Part shown: piece after piece, positions 33,066 through 42,463 of the stretch | Layout: every line of letters starts with the position of its first letter | Position numbering within the stretch: position 1 is the stretch's first letter | From: Streptomyces composti | GTDB lineage: Bacteria; Actinomycetota; Actinomycetes; Streptomycetales; Streptomycetaceae | Direction of reading: 5' to 3' | Assembly: GCF_012034205.1 (NCBI RefSeq) | Contig: NZ_JAATEM010000021.1 | Span: 1 to 64,000, forward strand | Length of the DNA: 64,000 nt | The notes under the pieces: model-generated | What the model was told of the DNA's origin: nothing | Database searches by the model: none | What the model saw: the letters and a program-made list of their open reading frames with translations, nothing else | Translations under genes and position numbers: made by a program

Positions 33066-33425
33066 ATGAGCACGCCGCTCTACCAGCTGAAGGCCGAGTT
33101 CTTCAAAACCCTCGGCCACCCGGCCCGCATCCGGGTCCTGGAACTGCTCAGCGAACGCGAGCACGCGGTCGCCGAGATGCTCCCCGAGGTGGGCATCGAA
33201 CCGGCCCACCTCTCCCAGCAACTGGCCGTGCTGCGCCGGGCCAACCTGGTGGTGACCCGCAAGGAGGGCTCCACCGTTCACTACTCGCTCACCAGCCCGC
33301 ATGTCGCCGAGCTGCTGCGCGTCGCCCGGACCATCCTCTCCGGCGTCCTGGCCGGCCAGGCGGAGCTCCTGGCGGACCTGCAGGCGACGAGCCAGGGTGA
33401 ACCCGAGGGGCGCGCCCCGCGCTGA
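33066..33425 (+). CDS. ArsR-family winged-helix regulator (second of two)
   Basis: A 119-residue paralogue of the regulator upstream of sulP: STPLYQLKAEFFKTLGHPAR, IRVLELLSEREHAVAEMLPE, AHLSQQLAVLRRANLVVTRK, EGSTVHYSLTSPHVAELL. It also lacks cysteine. ATG 33066 was chosen by alignment with the paralogue. It starts 184 bases after sulP, and its upstream sequence lacks the AT-rich dyad seen before the first arsR, so it is probably a separate transcript or read-through. Confidence 0.88.
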   Translation: MSTPLYQLKAEFFKTLGHPARIRVLELLSEREHAVAEMLPEVGIEPAHLSQQLAVLRRANLVVTRKEGSTVHYSLTSPHVAELLRVARTILSGVLAGQAELLADLQATSQGEPEGRAPR

Positions 33426-33608
33426 CGCGGCGTCGGTGAAGCCCGGAGCGGACGCCTGCCGGGTCCAGGCCCGTCCCCGTACCGGACCTGAGCCGCCCTT
33501 GCCGGCACCGGAGCGCCCGTACCGGACCGGTGAAGGGCGCGACCGGTGTTGACGCGCACTTCGGTCGACTCCCCGTCCCACGCCCAGGGCCCGTGCCACG
33601 ATGGCGAG

Positions 33609-35135
33609 GTGACGACCCCTCGGTCCTCCTCACCCGTCACCGGGAGCCCGCCGGCCGGTCCGCCCCGGGGCCTGGGCCCCCGCGCCGCCGTCGCCCTGGT
33701 GTTCACGTCCTCGGCCGCGGTGCTGGTGGTCGAGATCGTCGCCCTGCGGCTGCTCGCCCCCTACCTCGGGCTCACCCTCGAGACCAGCACCATGGTGATC
33801 GGCGTCGCCCTCACCGCGATCGCCGTCGGCTCCTGGACGGGCGGCCGCCTCGCCGACCAGATCGACCCCCGCCGGCTCCTGGGCCCGGCCCTCGGGGTGT
33901 CCGGAGCCGTCGTCGCCCTCACCCCCGCCGTGCTGCGCACCGCCGCCGAGCGGGCACCCGCGCTGCTCCTGCTGACCGCGGCGCTGACCATCCTGGTCCC
34001 GGGGGCCCTGCTGTCCGCCGTGACACCGATGGTGACCAAGCTGCGGCTGACCAGCCTCGCCGAGACCGGCACGGTGGTCGGGCGGCTGTCCGGCGTGGGC
34101 ACCGCGGGCTCCATCGCCGGCACCGTCCTCACCGGCTTCGTCCTGGTGTCGCGGTTACCGGTCAGCGGCATCCTGATCGGCCTCGGCCTGCTGCTGGTGG
34201 CCGGTTCGGCGCTGGTGCAGTGGCGGGCGCGCGGCTGGAGCGGCGCCCCCGCCCTCACCCTGGCCGTGATGGCCGGCGGCCTGGCCACCACGGTCGCGCC
34301 CGGCGCCTGCGACCTGGAGACCCGGTACCACTGCGCCCAGGTCGTCACCGACCCCGGCCGCCCCGGCGGCCGCACCCTCCTCCTGGACGGCGTCCGCCAC
34401 TCCTACGTCGACCTCGACGACCCCACCCACCTCGAGTTCACCTACGTACGCGCCCTCGCCGCCGTGGTCGACGCCACCCGCCCCGAGGGCGAGCCGCTGG
34501 CCGCCTACCACCTGGGCGGCGGCGGGCTCACCTTCCCCCGCTACCTCGCCGCCACCCGGCCCGGCACCCGCAGCGTCGTCTCCGAGATCGACAGCGGGGT
34601 CGTGCGGATCGACCGCGAGCGGCTCGGCCTCGGCTCGGTGCCCGGCGTCGAGGTACGGACCGAGGACGGCCGGCTGGGACTGCGCCGGCTGGACACCGGC
34701 AGCCGCGACCTGGTCGTCGGCGACGCCTTCGGGGGCTTCAGCGTGCCCTGGCACCTCACCACCGCCGAGGCGATGAGCGACGTACGGCGGGTGCTCGACG
34801 AGGACGGCCTCTACGCCGCCAACATCATCGACCACGGCGCCCTGGCCTTCGCCCGCGCCGAGGCCGCCACTCTCGCCCGGACCTTCGCGCACACCGCCCT
34901 CGCGGGACCTGTCGGCGGCACCCGCCCCGAGGGCGGCAACATGCTCCTCCTCGCCTCCGACCGCCCCTTCGACCCGCGCGCGCTGCAGGAAGCGCTCGAC
35001 GCCCGCGGAACCGGCTGGCGGATCACCACCGGCAAGGCCCTCACCTCATGGATCGCCGGCGCCCGCCCGCTCACCGACGACCACGCCCCCGTCGACCAGC
35101 TCCTGGAGCCCTACGGCCCCAGTGGTGGCCGCTGA
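33609..35135 (+). CDS. Membrane-embedded spermidine synthase-like protein
   Basis: A 508-residue protein. Residues about 25-225 are six or seven membrane helices (VALVFTSSAAVLVVEIVALR, LAPYLGLTLETSTMVIGVAL), as in the transmembrane domain joined to bacterial SpeE-like proteins. The C-terminal half is a class I SAM-type fold: VRHSYVDLDDPTHLEFTYVR, AYHLGGGGLTFPRYLAATRP, SVVSEIDSGVVRIDRERLG and DLVVGDAFGGFSVPWHLTT. The GGGG loop and acidic Glu after strand 2 are conserved, but the polyamine-site residues cannot be judged. GTG 33609 fits the domain start. Substrate unknown. Confidence 0.88.
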   Translation: MTTPRSSSPVTGSPPAGPPRGLGPRAAVALVFTSSAAVLVVEIVALRLLAPYLGLTLETSTMVIGVALTAIAVGSWTGGRLADQIDPRRLLGPALGVSGAVVALTPAVLRTAAERAPALLLLTAALTILVPGALLSAVTPMVTKLRLTSLAETGTVVGRLSGVGTAGSIAGTVLTGFVLVSRLPVSGILIGLGLLLVAGSALVQWRARGWSGAPALTLAVMAGGLATTVAPGACDLETRYHCAQVVTDPGRPGGRTLLLDGVRHSYVDLDDPTHLEFTYVRALAAVVDATRPEGEPLAAYHLGGGGLTFPRYLAATRPGTRSVVSEIDSGVVRIDRERLGLGSVPGVEVRTEDGRLGLRRLDTGSRDLVVGDAFGGFSVPWHLTTAEAMSDVRRVLDEDGLYAANIIDHGALAFARAEAATLARTFAHTALAGPVGGTRPEGGNMLLLASDRPFDPRALQEALDARGTGWRITTGKALTSWIAGARPLTDDHAPVDQLLEPYGPSGGR

Positions 35136-35313
35136 CGCCGACGCCGCCGGCCTCCGGCACTTCTCCGCACGAGACACCCACGCTCCCGCTCACGGGGCCC
35201 GTCCCCGCCGGCGGCGCCCATGCCTTCCGCTCCCGGCACCTGGGTTCTCCCGCTCGCGGCGCCCGGCTCTCACCGCGCGGGCTGCACCGCCCGGGGCCTC
35301 GTGCCCTGGCCCG

Positions 35314-35777
35314 GTGCCGTCTCGCCCCCCCTCCGGCCGTCTGCGCCGGGTCGCCGTGCTCGTGCTCGAGGGTGCCAAGCCGCTCGACGTCGGGATCCCC
35401 GCGCAGGTGTTCACGACCCGCGCGAGCACGCCCTGCGAGGTGCGGGTGTGCGGGGCGGCGCCCGGGCTCGTGGCCGGCGCCGACGGGCTGTCGTGCTCGG
35501 TCGCCGACGGCCTGGACGCGCTGGGCTGGGCCCACATCGTCTTCATCCCCGGCCACCGCAACCCCGACCGCGACGACCCGCGGCCCGCCGTCGTCGAGGC
35601 GCTGCTCGCCGCCCACGAGCGGGGCACCCGGCTCGCGGCCATCTCCACGGCGCCTTCACCCTCGCCGCCACCGGCCTGCTCGACGGCCGCCACACCAAGG
35701 TCGTCGCCTGGTACGACAACGAGTGGGGCTTCTCCCACCGCGTCATCGACACCCTGGAACTCCTCGCGGCCCGCTGA
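35314..35777 (+). pseudogene. Chimeric fossil: GlxA-type regulator fragment joined to a GAPDH 3' end
   Basis: In one frame (35314 to about 35648) the sequence encodes a DJ-1/PfpI domain of a GlxA-type AraC regulator (RVAVLVLEGAKPLDVGIPAQ, AHIVFIPGHRNPDRDDPRPA, AHERGTRLAAIST). One base is missing near 35648 (ATCTCCAC-GGC). In the next frame the domain continues as GAFTLAATGLLDGR up to 35690, then changes abruptly to HTKVVAWYDNEWGF and SHRVIDTLELLAAR, which is the conserved end of glyceraldehyde-3-phosphate dehydrogenase, ending with a stop at 35777. The rest of both parents (AraC domain; most of gap) is gone. Confidence 0.85.
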
Positions 35778-35902
35778 GCGGGCAGCCGTCGGCAGGACAT
35801 GGCCCCGGCCAGTGCCTGCGCCGACGGCTGCTCATGCGGATTCCCGATCACCGGCAGGGGGCCGACGGAATCCCCGGCCCCCTCGCCTGCTTCGTCCGCC
35901 GG

Positions 35903-36283
35903 TCAGAGCATGTGCGGTGCCAGTCCGGCCGTTCCGCCCCCGATGACCGGAACGAGCAGCACCAGCCACCCCCGCACGCTCCGCGTGGGCGATTCCTCCT
36001 GCCGGACCATCAGCGCCAGGGCCATGCCCGCCATGGCGGGAAGGACGATGCCGAGGATCGCGAGGACCAGCAGATTCGGCACGGAGTGGCGGGTGATGGC
36101 CCACCCGGCCCCCAGGCTGAGGGCCGCGGCGGTGATCATTTCTTCCGTCGGCTGGATGAGCCCCAGGCGAGGCCGGTCTGCCCCGGCAACCCGCGCCCCG
36201 GTACGGACGACGGCGAGCATCCAGATGATGCCTGCCACGACCAGCAGGGTTTCGCAGGCGAGGACTGTGCTCGCTGCCAGCAC
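35903..36283 (-). CDS. Small four-helix membrane protein
   Basis: A 126-residue protein beginning (M/V)LAASTVLACETLLVVAGI. Four hydrophobic segments are visible: TLLVVAGIIWMLAVV, MITAAALSLGAGWAI, LLVLAILGIVLPAMAGMALA and GWLVLLVPVIGGGTAGLA. The GTG start at 36283 has GAAGGGA upstream at good distance. It lies 20 bases after the stop of the cationic peptide gene in the same direction, so the two likely share a transcript. I do not recognise a family; an immunity or transport role for the peptide is speculation. Confidence 0.6.
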   Translation of the reverse strand: MLAASTVLACETLLVVAGIIWMLAVVRTGARVAGADRPRLGLIQPTEEMITAAALSLGAGWAITRHSVPNLLVLAILGIVLPAMAGMALALMVRQEESPTRSVRGWLVLLVPVIGGGTAGLAPHML

Positions 36284-36303
36284 GTGATTCCCTTCGATCG
36301 TCG

Positions 36304-36689
36304 CTACGAGCAGGCGGCCTTTACGCCTTCGAGCCCCAGGAGCTGGGTTCCCACCCACTGGAGGTCGTTGGCCAGGGTGTGCTTCTTGCCCTTGCGGATC
36401 GCCTTGATCGCGCTCACGATCCGCTGCACGCCGACGCGTTTCGCGACCTTGACGATCTTCACCATCCTGGCGGCGGGCAGCAGATGGGTGCCGATGGCCA
36501 CCGCCACCGCGCCCGTGCAGCCGAAGCCGGGCCAGCCGAAGCGGAGCTGAGCCCGTCCCGAGAGGTTCGCGTTCCGCTCCTTCTGCTTCAGGTAGTGATG
36601 GTGGCGAGGACGGCGCCCGCGGTGAGTGCCGAGACGAGCACAGCGGTACCGCGCGTGAAGAGAGTTCGGTCGGTCGTCCCGAAAGACAT
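36304..36689 (-). pseudogene. Frameshifted gene for a secreted cationic amphipathic peptide
   Basis: An ATG at 36689 with GGGGAA upstream opens a signal-peptide-like leader (TLFTRGTAVLVSALTAGAVL, ending ATITT) that stops at 36588. The adjoining frame, open to the stop at 36304, encodes a convincing small protein: LSGRAQLRFGWPGFGCTGAV, then LLPAARMVKIVKVAKRVGVQ, RIVSAIKAIRKGKKH, and LLGLEGVKAACS. It is very rich in Lys/Arg and hydrophobic residues with a Cys near each end, resembling membrane-active bacteriocin-like peptides. No start codon with a ribosome site fits the second frame, so one base is missing (mutation or sequencing error), or the frames are joined by frameshifting. Confidence 0.5.
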
Positions 36690-37173
36690 CTGTTCCCCGT
36701 GAACGTGCGTGCTGGTTGCGGTCGCGATCCCCGCCGTGTCGTGGAGGAGAGGACACCGAGAGGCGTGGAGCGTCCGCGTGGTCAAGATCAACTGAAACAG
36801 GCGCCGATGCCCGGGGCTGTGGTGGAGGCCACTGTTCCGCCTGCATTTTCCCGCCATTTCTGCGGTGATTACGCCTTCGTAACCTTTCGATCCCAGGTAG
36901 CTGAGGAATGGAACCTTCAGATGAAAATCGCGCTCGCCTGGTGCCCCGCCGCAGAGGTGCTCGATTGACCGGCCGTTCACAGGTACGAAACATTCCGAAA
37001 TGAGTGATTCATCACCCAGGCGTAGGGTGTTTGCCGTGCGTTCGGTCACGTGCGTCGGGCAGTCCTGCGTCCTGAGCGCACTGCCTTCGGGCGCCCGAAA
37101 TCGCCGCACGCGCTGCCGTGCGCCCGGGGCGGACCGGTGCTGCCATCTCGAGCCATCACACGGAGGAGTATTC
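36690..37173. other. 484-bp divergent intergenic region
   Basis: Separates the leftward peptide gene from the rightward hydrolase. I see no gene. Around 36820-37010 it is clearly richer in A+T than its surroundings and probably holds both promoters; TTGACC at 36965-36970 is a possible -35 box. The motif ATGAGTGATTCAT near 37000 is partly symmetric. Confidence 0.4.
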
Positions 37174-38004
37174 ATGGGCACGGTCACGACGTCCGACGGG
37201 GCGGCCATCTTCTACAAGGACTGGGGGCCGCGGGATGCGCAGCCCGTGGTGTTCCACCACGGCTGGCCGCTCAGTGCCGACGACTGGGACGCCCAGATGC
37301 TGTTCTTCCTGCAGCAGGGCTACCGGGTGATCGCCCATGACCGGCGCGGTCACGGGCGCTCCGAACAGACCGCCGGCGGTCACGAGATGGACACCTACGC
37401 CGCCGACGTCGCGGCGCTGACCGACGCCCTGGACCTGCGCGACGCCGTGCACATCGGCCACTCCACCGGCGGCGGAGAGGTGGCCCGGTATGTGGCGCGG
37501 GCCAAGCCGGGACGCGTCGCGAAGGCCGTGCTGGTGGGCGCGGTGCCGCCCATCATGGTCAAGTCGGAGAGCAACCCCCAGGGCACGCCGATCGAGGTCT
37601 TCGACGGCTTCCGCGCCTCTCTCGCCGCCAACCGCTCCCAGCTCTACAAGGAGGTGGCCTCCGGACCGTTCTACGGTTTCAACCGGCCCGGCGCGGAGGT
37701 CTCCCAGGGGCTGGTCGACAACTGGTGGCGGCAGGGAATGATGGGCGCCGCCAACGCCCACTACGAGTGCATCAAGGCCTTCTCGGAGACCGACTTCACC
37801 GAGGACCTGAAGCAGATCGAGGTGCCGGTGCTGGTGATGCACGGCACGGACGACCAGATCGTGCCCTACGAGGACTCGGCCCCCCTGTCCGTGAAGCTCC
37901 TGAAGAACGGGACGCTGAAGACCTACGAGGGCTACCCGCACGGCATGCTCTCGACCCACCCCGACGTCCTCAACCGCGACATCCTGGAGTGGCTCAAGTC
38001 ATAG
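37174..38004 (+). CDS. Alpha/beta hydrolase, non-heme chloroperoxidase-like
   Basis: A 276-residue alpha/beta hydrolase. The nucleophile elbow is HIGHSTGGGE (Ser in G-H-S-T-G), the catalytic Asp is expected in VMHGTDDQIVP, and the His is in GYPHGML. The start TTSDGAAIFYKDWGPRDAQP, HHGWPLSADDWDAQM and HDRRGHGRS are hallmarks of cofactor-free haloperoxidases/esterases (Cpo-like). No signal peptide. ATG 37174 has GGAGGAG upstream. Monocistronic, followed by a strong terminator. Physiological substrate unknown; perhydrolysis is a side activity of the family. Confidence 0.92.
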   Translation: MGTVTTSDGAAIFYKDWGPRDAQPVVFHHGWPLSADDWDAQMLFFLQQGYRVIAHDRRGHGRSEQTAGGHEMDTYAADVAALTDALDLRDAVHIGHSTGGGEVARYVARAKPGRVAKAVLVGAVPPIMVKSESNPQGTPIEVFDGFRASLAANRSQLYKEVASGPFYGFNRPGAEVSQGLVDNWWRQGMMGAANAHYECIKAFSETDFTEDLKQIEVPVLVMHGTDDQIVPYEDSAPLSVKLLKNGTLKTYEGYPHGMLSTHPDVLNRDILEWLKS

Positions 38005-38037
38005 AGGACGGCGCGACGGGAGACGGCGAGAACAACG

Positions 38038-38072
38038 ACGAGGGCCCCACCGGTGACCGGTGGGGCCCTCGT
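38038..38072. terminator. Strong terminator between hydrolase and tRNA-Ser
   Basis: A 16-bp perfect stem (ACGAGGGCCCCACCGG and complement) with a 3-base loop, 34 bases beyond the hydrolase stop. It probably serves both the hydrolase and the convergent tRNA gene. Confidence 0.85.
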
Positions 38073-38092
38073 CTCGCCCTCTCGGGCGGCTG

Positions 38093-38177
38093 CGGAGGAT
38101 ACGAGATTCGAACTCGTGAGGGGTTGCCCCCAACACGCTTTCCAAGCGTGCGCCCTAGGCCGCTAGGCGAATCCTCC
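38093..38177 (-). tRNA. tRNA-Ser(GGA)
   Basis: An 85-nt class II tRNA. Acceptor arms are GGAGGAT and ATCCTCC with discriminator G. The anticodon loop TTGGAAA gives GGA (reads UCC/UCU), and the variable arm is long. The T-arm loop is GTTCGAATC. Confidence 0.95.
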
Positions 38178-38249
38178 GCCGGAAACATTACATGACCGTG
38201 AGGAGTGCTCGCGAACTCGTTCCGCTCCCGGGGGATGAGGTAGCCTGTG

Positions 38250-38345
38250 CGGAGCCCCTCACGCGGCGCTATCTGACTGAACTCCCCCAGGGCCGGAAGG
38301 CAGCAAGGGTAGGTCGGCTCTGGCGGGTGCGTGGGGGGCGCTCGC
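38250..38345 (+). ncRNA. ffs: Signal recognition particle RNA (small, 4.5S-type)
   Basis: The apical signature CAGGGCCGGAAGGCAGCAAG followed by GGTAGG is the conserved Ffh-binding hairpin with its GGAA tetraloop. Flanking GCCCCTCACGC and GCGTGGGGGGC close the long stem. The RNA joins Ffh to target nascent membrane proteins. Position upstream of dnaX is the usual actinobacterial location. Ends are estimated from the stem, so exact termini may differ by a few bases. Confidence 0.9.
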
Positions 38346-38427
38346 GTTCCCGGGGACGGTCGGGCGCCGGGGGCGCCGGTTCTGCGGGCGGGTCTGGATG
38401 TCAGTGGACGCCTATAACCTCGTAGGC

Positions 38428-40767
38428 GTGTCGTCTCTCGCGCTGTACCGCCGCTATCGCCCGGAGTCGTTCGCCGAGGTCATCGGGCAGGAGCATGTCA
38501 CTGACCCGTTGCAGCAGGCGCTGCGGAACAACCGGGTCAATCACGCGTACCTGTTCAGCGGTCCGCGTGGCTGCGGCAAGACGACCAGCGCGCGGATCCT
38601 GGCCCGCTGCCTGAACTGCGAGAAGGGCCCCACGCCCGACCCCTGCGGCGAGTGCCAGTCCTGCCGTGACCTCGCCCGCAACGGCCCCGGCTCCATCGAC
38701 GTCATCGAGATCGACGCCGCGTCCCACGGCGGCGTGGACGACGCCCGCGACCTGCGCGAGAAGGCCTTCTTCGGTCCCGCCCGCAGCCGGTACAAGATCT
38801 ACATCATCGACGAGGCCCACATGGTCACGTCGGCCGGCTTCAACGCGCTGCTCAAGGTCGTCGAGGAGCCGCCCGAGCATCTGAAGTTCATCTTCGCGAC
38901 CACCGAGCCGGAGAAGGTCATCGGGACGATCCGCTCCCGGACCCACCACTACCCCTTCCGTCTCGTCCCCCCGGGCACCCTGCGGGACTACCTCGCCGAG
39001 GTCTGCCGCAAGGAGAACATCCCCGTCGAGGACGGGGTGCTGCCCCTCGTGGTGCGCGCCGGCGGCGGTTCCGTGCGTGACTCGATGTCGGTGATGGACC
39101 AGCTCCTCGCCGGCGCCGGGGACGACGGTGTGACGTATGCCATGGCCACCGCCCTGCTCGGCTACACGGACGGCTCGCTGCTCGACTCGATCGTGGAGGC
39201 GTTCGTCACGGGCGACGGCGCCGCCGCCTTCGAGGTCGTCGACCGGGTGATCGAGAGCGGCAACGACCCGCGCCGCTTCGTCGCCGATCTGCTGGAGCGG
39301 CTGCGGGACCTGGTCATCCTGGCCGCCGTTCCCGACGCGGCCGAGAAGGGGCTCATCGACGCCCCCGCCGATGTGGTCGAGCGGATGCAGGCGCAGGCCG
39401 GGACGTTCGGCCCCGCCGAGCTCAGCCGCGCCGCCGACCTGGTCAACGAGGGCCTCACCGAGATGCGCGGTGCCACCTCGCCGCGCCTGCAGCTGGAGCT
39501 GATCTGCGCCCGAGTGCTGCTGCCGGCCGCGTACGGCGACGAGCGGTCGGTCATGGCGCGCCTGGACCGGATCGAGCGCGGGGTGAACGTCTCCGGGGCG
39601 GGTGCCGGGGCAGGTGTGCCCGCGATGGGGTACGTGCCCGGGCCCGACGCGCATGTGCCGGCTCCGGCACAGGGGGGTGCCGGAGCCGGTCAGGGGCAGG
39701 CGCCGGGCGGTGCCCCGGTCCCGCCGGGAGGCGGTCCTGCCGCGGCGAGGGCTGCGGTGCGGGCTCCCGGCGCGGGCAGCGGTGCCGGTGCGGCTCCGGC
39801 CGCCGCAGCAGCCCCGGGTGCCGTGTCGGCAGCCGCTGCTGCGGACGCGCCCGCTCCCGCAGCACCCCGCCCCGCCGGGCCCCCGGCCCAGGGGGCACCC
39901 GGTGCGGCTCCGGCCGCGCCACCCTCGACCCCGGCGCCCGGCGCCTGGCCCACCGCCGCCCCCGCGGGCAGCGGCGGGCGCCGTCCCGGCGGCTGGCCCA
40001 CGGCCGCCCCGGCCGGCGGTGGCGGCCAGGGGCCCGGTACTCCGTCCGCGCCCGGTGCCGGGAACACTCCGGCCCCCGCGGGGCAGGCGGCGCCCGCGCA
40101 GCCGGCCGCCCCGGCCGCCCCGGCCGCCGGCGGTCTCGACCCGCGCGGGCTCTGGCCGGACATCCTGGAGGCGGTCAAGAACCGCCGTCGCTTCACCTGG
40201 ATCCTGCTCAGCCAGAACGCCCAGGTGAGCGGCTTCGACGGCACCACCCTCCAGCTCGGCTTCGTCAACGCGGGCGCCCGGGACAACTTCCTCAGCAGCG
40301 GCAGCGAGGACGTGCTGCGCCAGGCGCTGGCGGAGCAGTTCAACGTGCAGTGGAGGATCGAGGCGATCGTCGACCCGTCCGGCGGCGGGGGCGCCCCGTC
40401 CCCGGGCGGCCCCGGCGGAGGCCGCCACGGCGGGGGCGGCGGCACCGGCTACGGGCCCGGCGGCGCGGGCGGTCCCTCGTACGGCGGTCCGGGTGCGGGC
40501 CAGGGCGGCGCCACCGGGGGCGGCCCGGGATCCCCGGCGCCGCACGGGCCGGGCCCCGCGGCGTCGGCCTCCGCACCGAGCGGCCCGACCGCCTCCGCCC
40601 CGGCGGCATCACGCCCCGCCGCTCCGGAGGCGCCGGCCCCGGTCTCGCCCGAGGACGACATCCCGGAGGACGACGACCCCGACCTGGACGAGTCCGCCCT
40701 CTCCGGGCAGGAGCTGATCATCAAGGAGCTGGGCGCGACGGTCGTCGAGGAGATCACGCACGAGTAG
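38428..40767 (+). CDS. dnaX: DNA polymerase III subunits gamma and tau
   Basis: A 779-residue clamp-loader subunit. It starts SSLALYRRYRPESFAEVIGQ, with Walker A SGPRGCGKTTSA, the four-cysteine zinc module CLNCEKGPTPDPCGECQSC, Walker B IYIIDEAHM, the SRC-like sensor region TTEPEKVIGTIRSR and domain III up to about residue 390. A long Ala/Pro/Gly-rich linker (about 390-570, containing WPTAAPAG repeats) precedes a conserved tau segment (GLWPDILEAVKNRRRFTWIL) and an acidic end. GTG 38428 was chosen by the conserved N-terminus; ATG 38398 is an alternative. No slippery sequence for gamma was identified. Confidence 0.95.
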   Translation: MSSLALYRRYRPESFAEVIGQEHVTDPLQQALRNNRVNHAYLFSGPRGCGKTTSARILARCLNCEKGPTPDPCGECQSCRDLARNGPGSIDVIEIDAASHGGVDDARDLREKAFFGPARSRYKIYIIDEAHMVTSAGFNALLKVVEEPPEHLKFIFATTEPEKVIGTIRSRTHHYPFRLVPPGTLRDYLAEVCRKENIPVEDGVLPLVVRAGGGSVRDSMSVMDQLLAGAGDDGVTYAMATALLGYTDGSLLDSIVEAFVTGDGAAAFEVVDRVIESGNDPRRFVADLLERLRDLVILAAVPDAAEKGLIDAPADVVERMQAQAGTFGPAELSRAADLVNEGLTEMRGATSPRLQLELICARVLLPAAYGDERSVMARLDRIERGVNVSGAGAGAGVPAMGYVPGPDAHVPAPAQGGAGAGQGQAPGGAPVPPGGGPAAARAAVRAPGAGSGAGAAPAAAAAPGAVSAAAAADAPAPAAPRPAGPPAQGAPGAAPAAPPSTPAPGAWPTAAPAGSGGRRPGGWPTAAPAGGGGQGPGTPSAPGAGNTPAPAGQAAPAQPAAPAAPAAGGLDPRGLWPDILEAVKNRRRFTWILLSQNAQVSGFDGTTLQLGFVNAGARDNFLSSGSEDVLRQALAEQFNVQWRIEAIVDPSGGGGAPSPGGPGGGRHGGGGGTGYGPGGAGGPSYGGPGAGQGGATGGGPGSPAPHGPGPAASASAPSGPTASAPAASRPAAPEAPAPVSPEDDIPEDDDPDLDESALSGQELIIKELGATVVEEITHE

Positions 40768-40918
40768 CGGCACCGGGAGCACCGGGCTCGGCGGACACCC
40801 ACCGGGCCCGGAGGGCGGCTCACCGATTCGAGTTCGGAGAAAAATACAAACACCTCTCCCTCCTCTCTTCGGAAGCCCGCACAAAACCAAGCGCGCGGCT
40901 CCCGTTAGGCTGACCCCC

Positions 40919-42184
<1,266 letters not shown>

Positions 42185-42213
42185 GCCCGGCCACGGCTCA
42201 TCCGCACAACGTC

Positions 42214-42248
42214 CAGGGCCCCGGATCCGTCTGAGGATTCGGGGCCTG
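42214..42248 (+). terminator. Terminator after purD
   Basis: CAGGGCCCCGGATCC pairs with GGATTCGGGGCCTG across a 6-base loop, with one bulge and a G-T pair. It starts 30 bases after the purD stop. Confidence 0.7.
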
Positions 42249-42463
42249 ATCCTTGCTGTCCGTCATCCACCTTTCCCCAAAGCCATTCCATCGAGTGAGC
42301 GATGAGCTATCCGGCTGACGGGGGACGGGGCCCCAACTATGGTGCCGCGCAAGCGTTCCGGCACTTGGCCCACCGGCATTGCGATGTCAGTGGCGGGTGC
42401 CACAGTGGGGGAGTGAGCAAAGCCAGGACAGTCGGGACCGTCGGGAGGGGGTGAGGTCGGGTC

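Noticed and set aside
36588..36600. Programmed -1 ribosomal frameshift joining the leader and the cationic core
   Set aside because: The bases before the leader stop do not form a slippery heptamer, so a missing base is more likely.
36699..36968. An 89-codon forward frame in the AT-richer region before the hydrolase
   Set aside because: No ribosome-binding site, no recognisable pattern, and it overlaps the likely divergent promoters.
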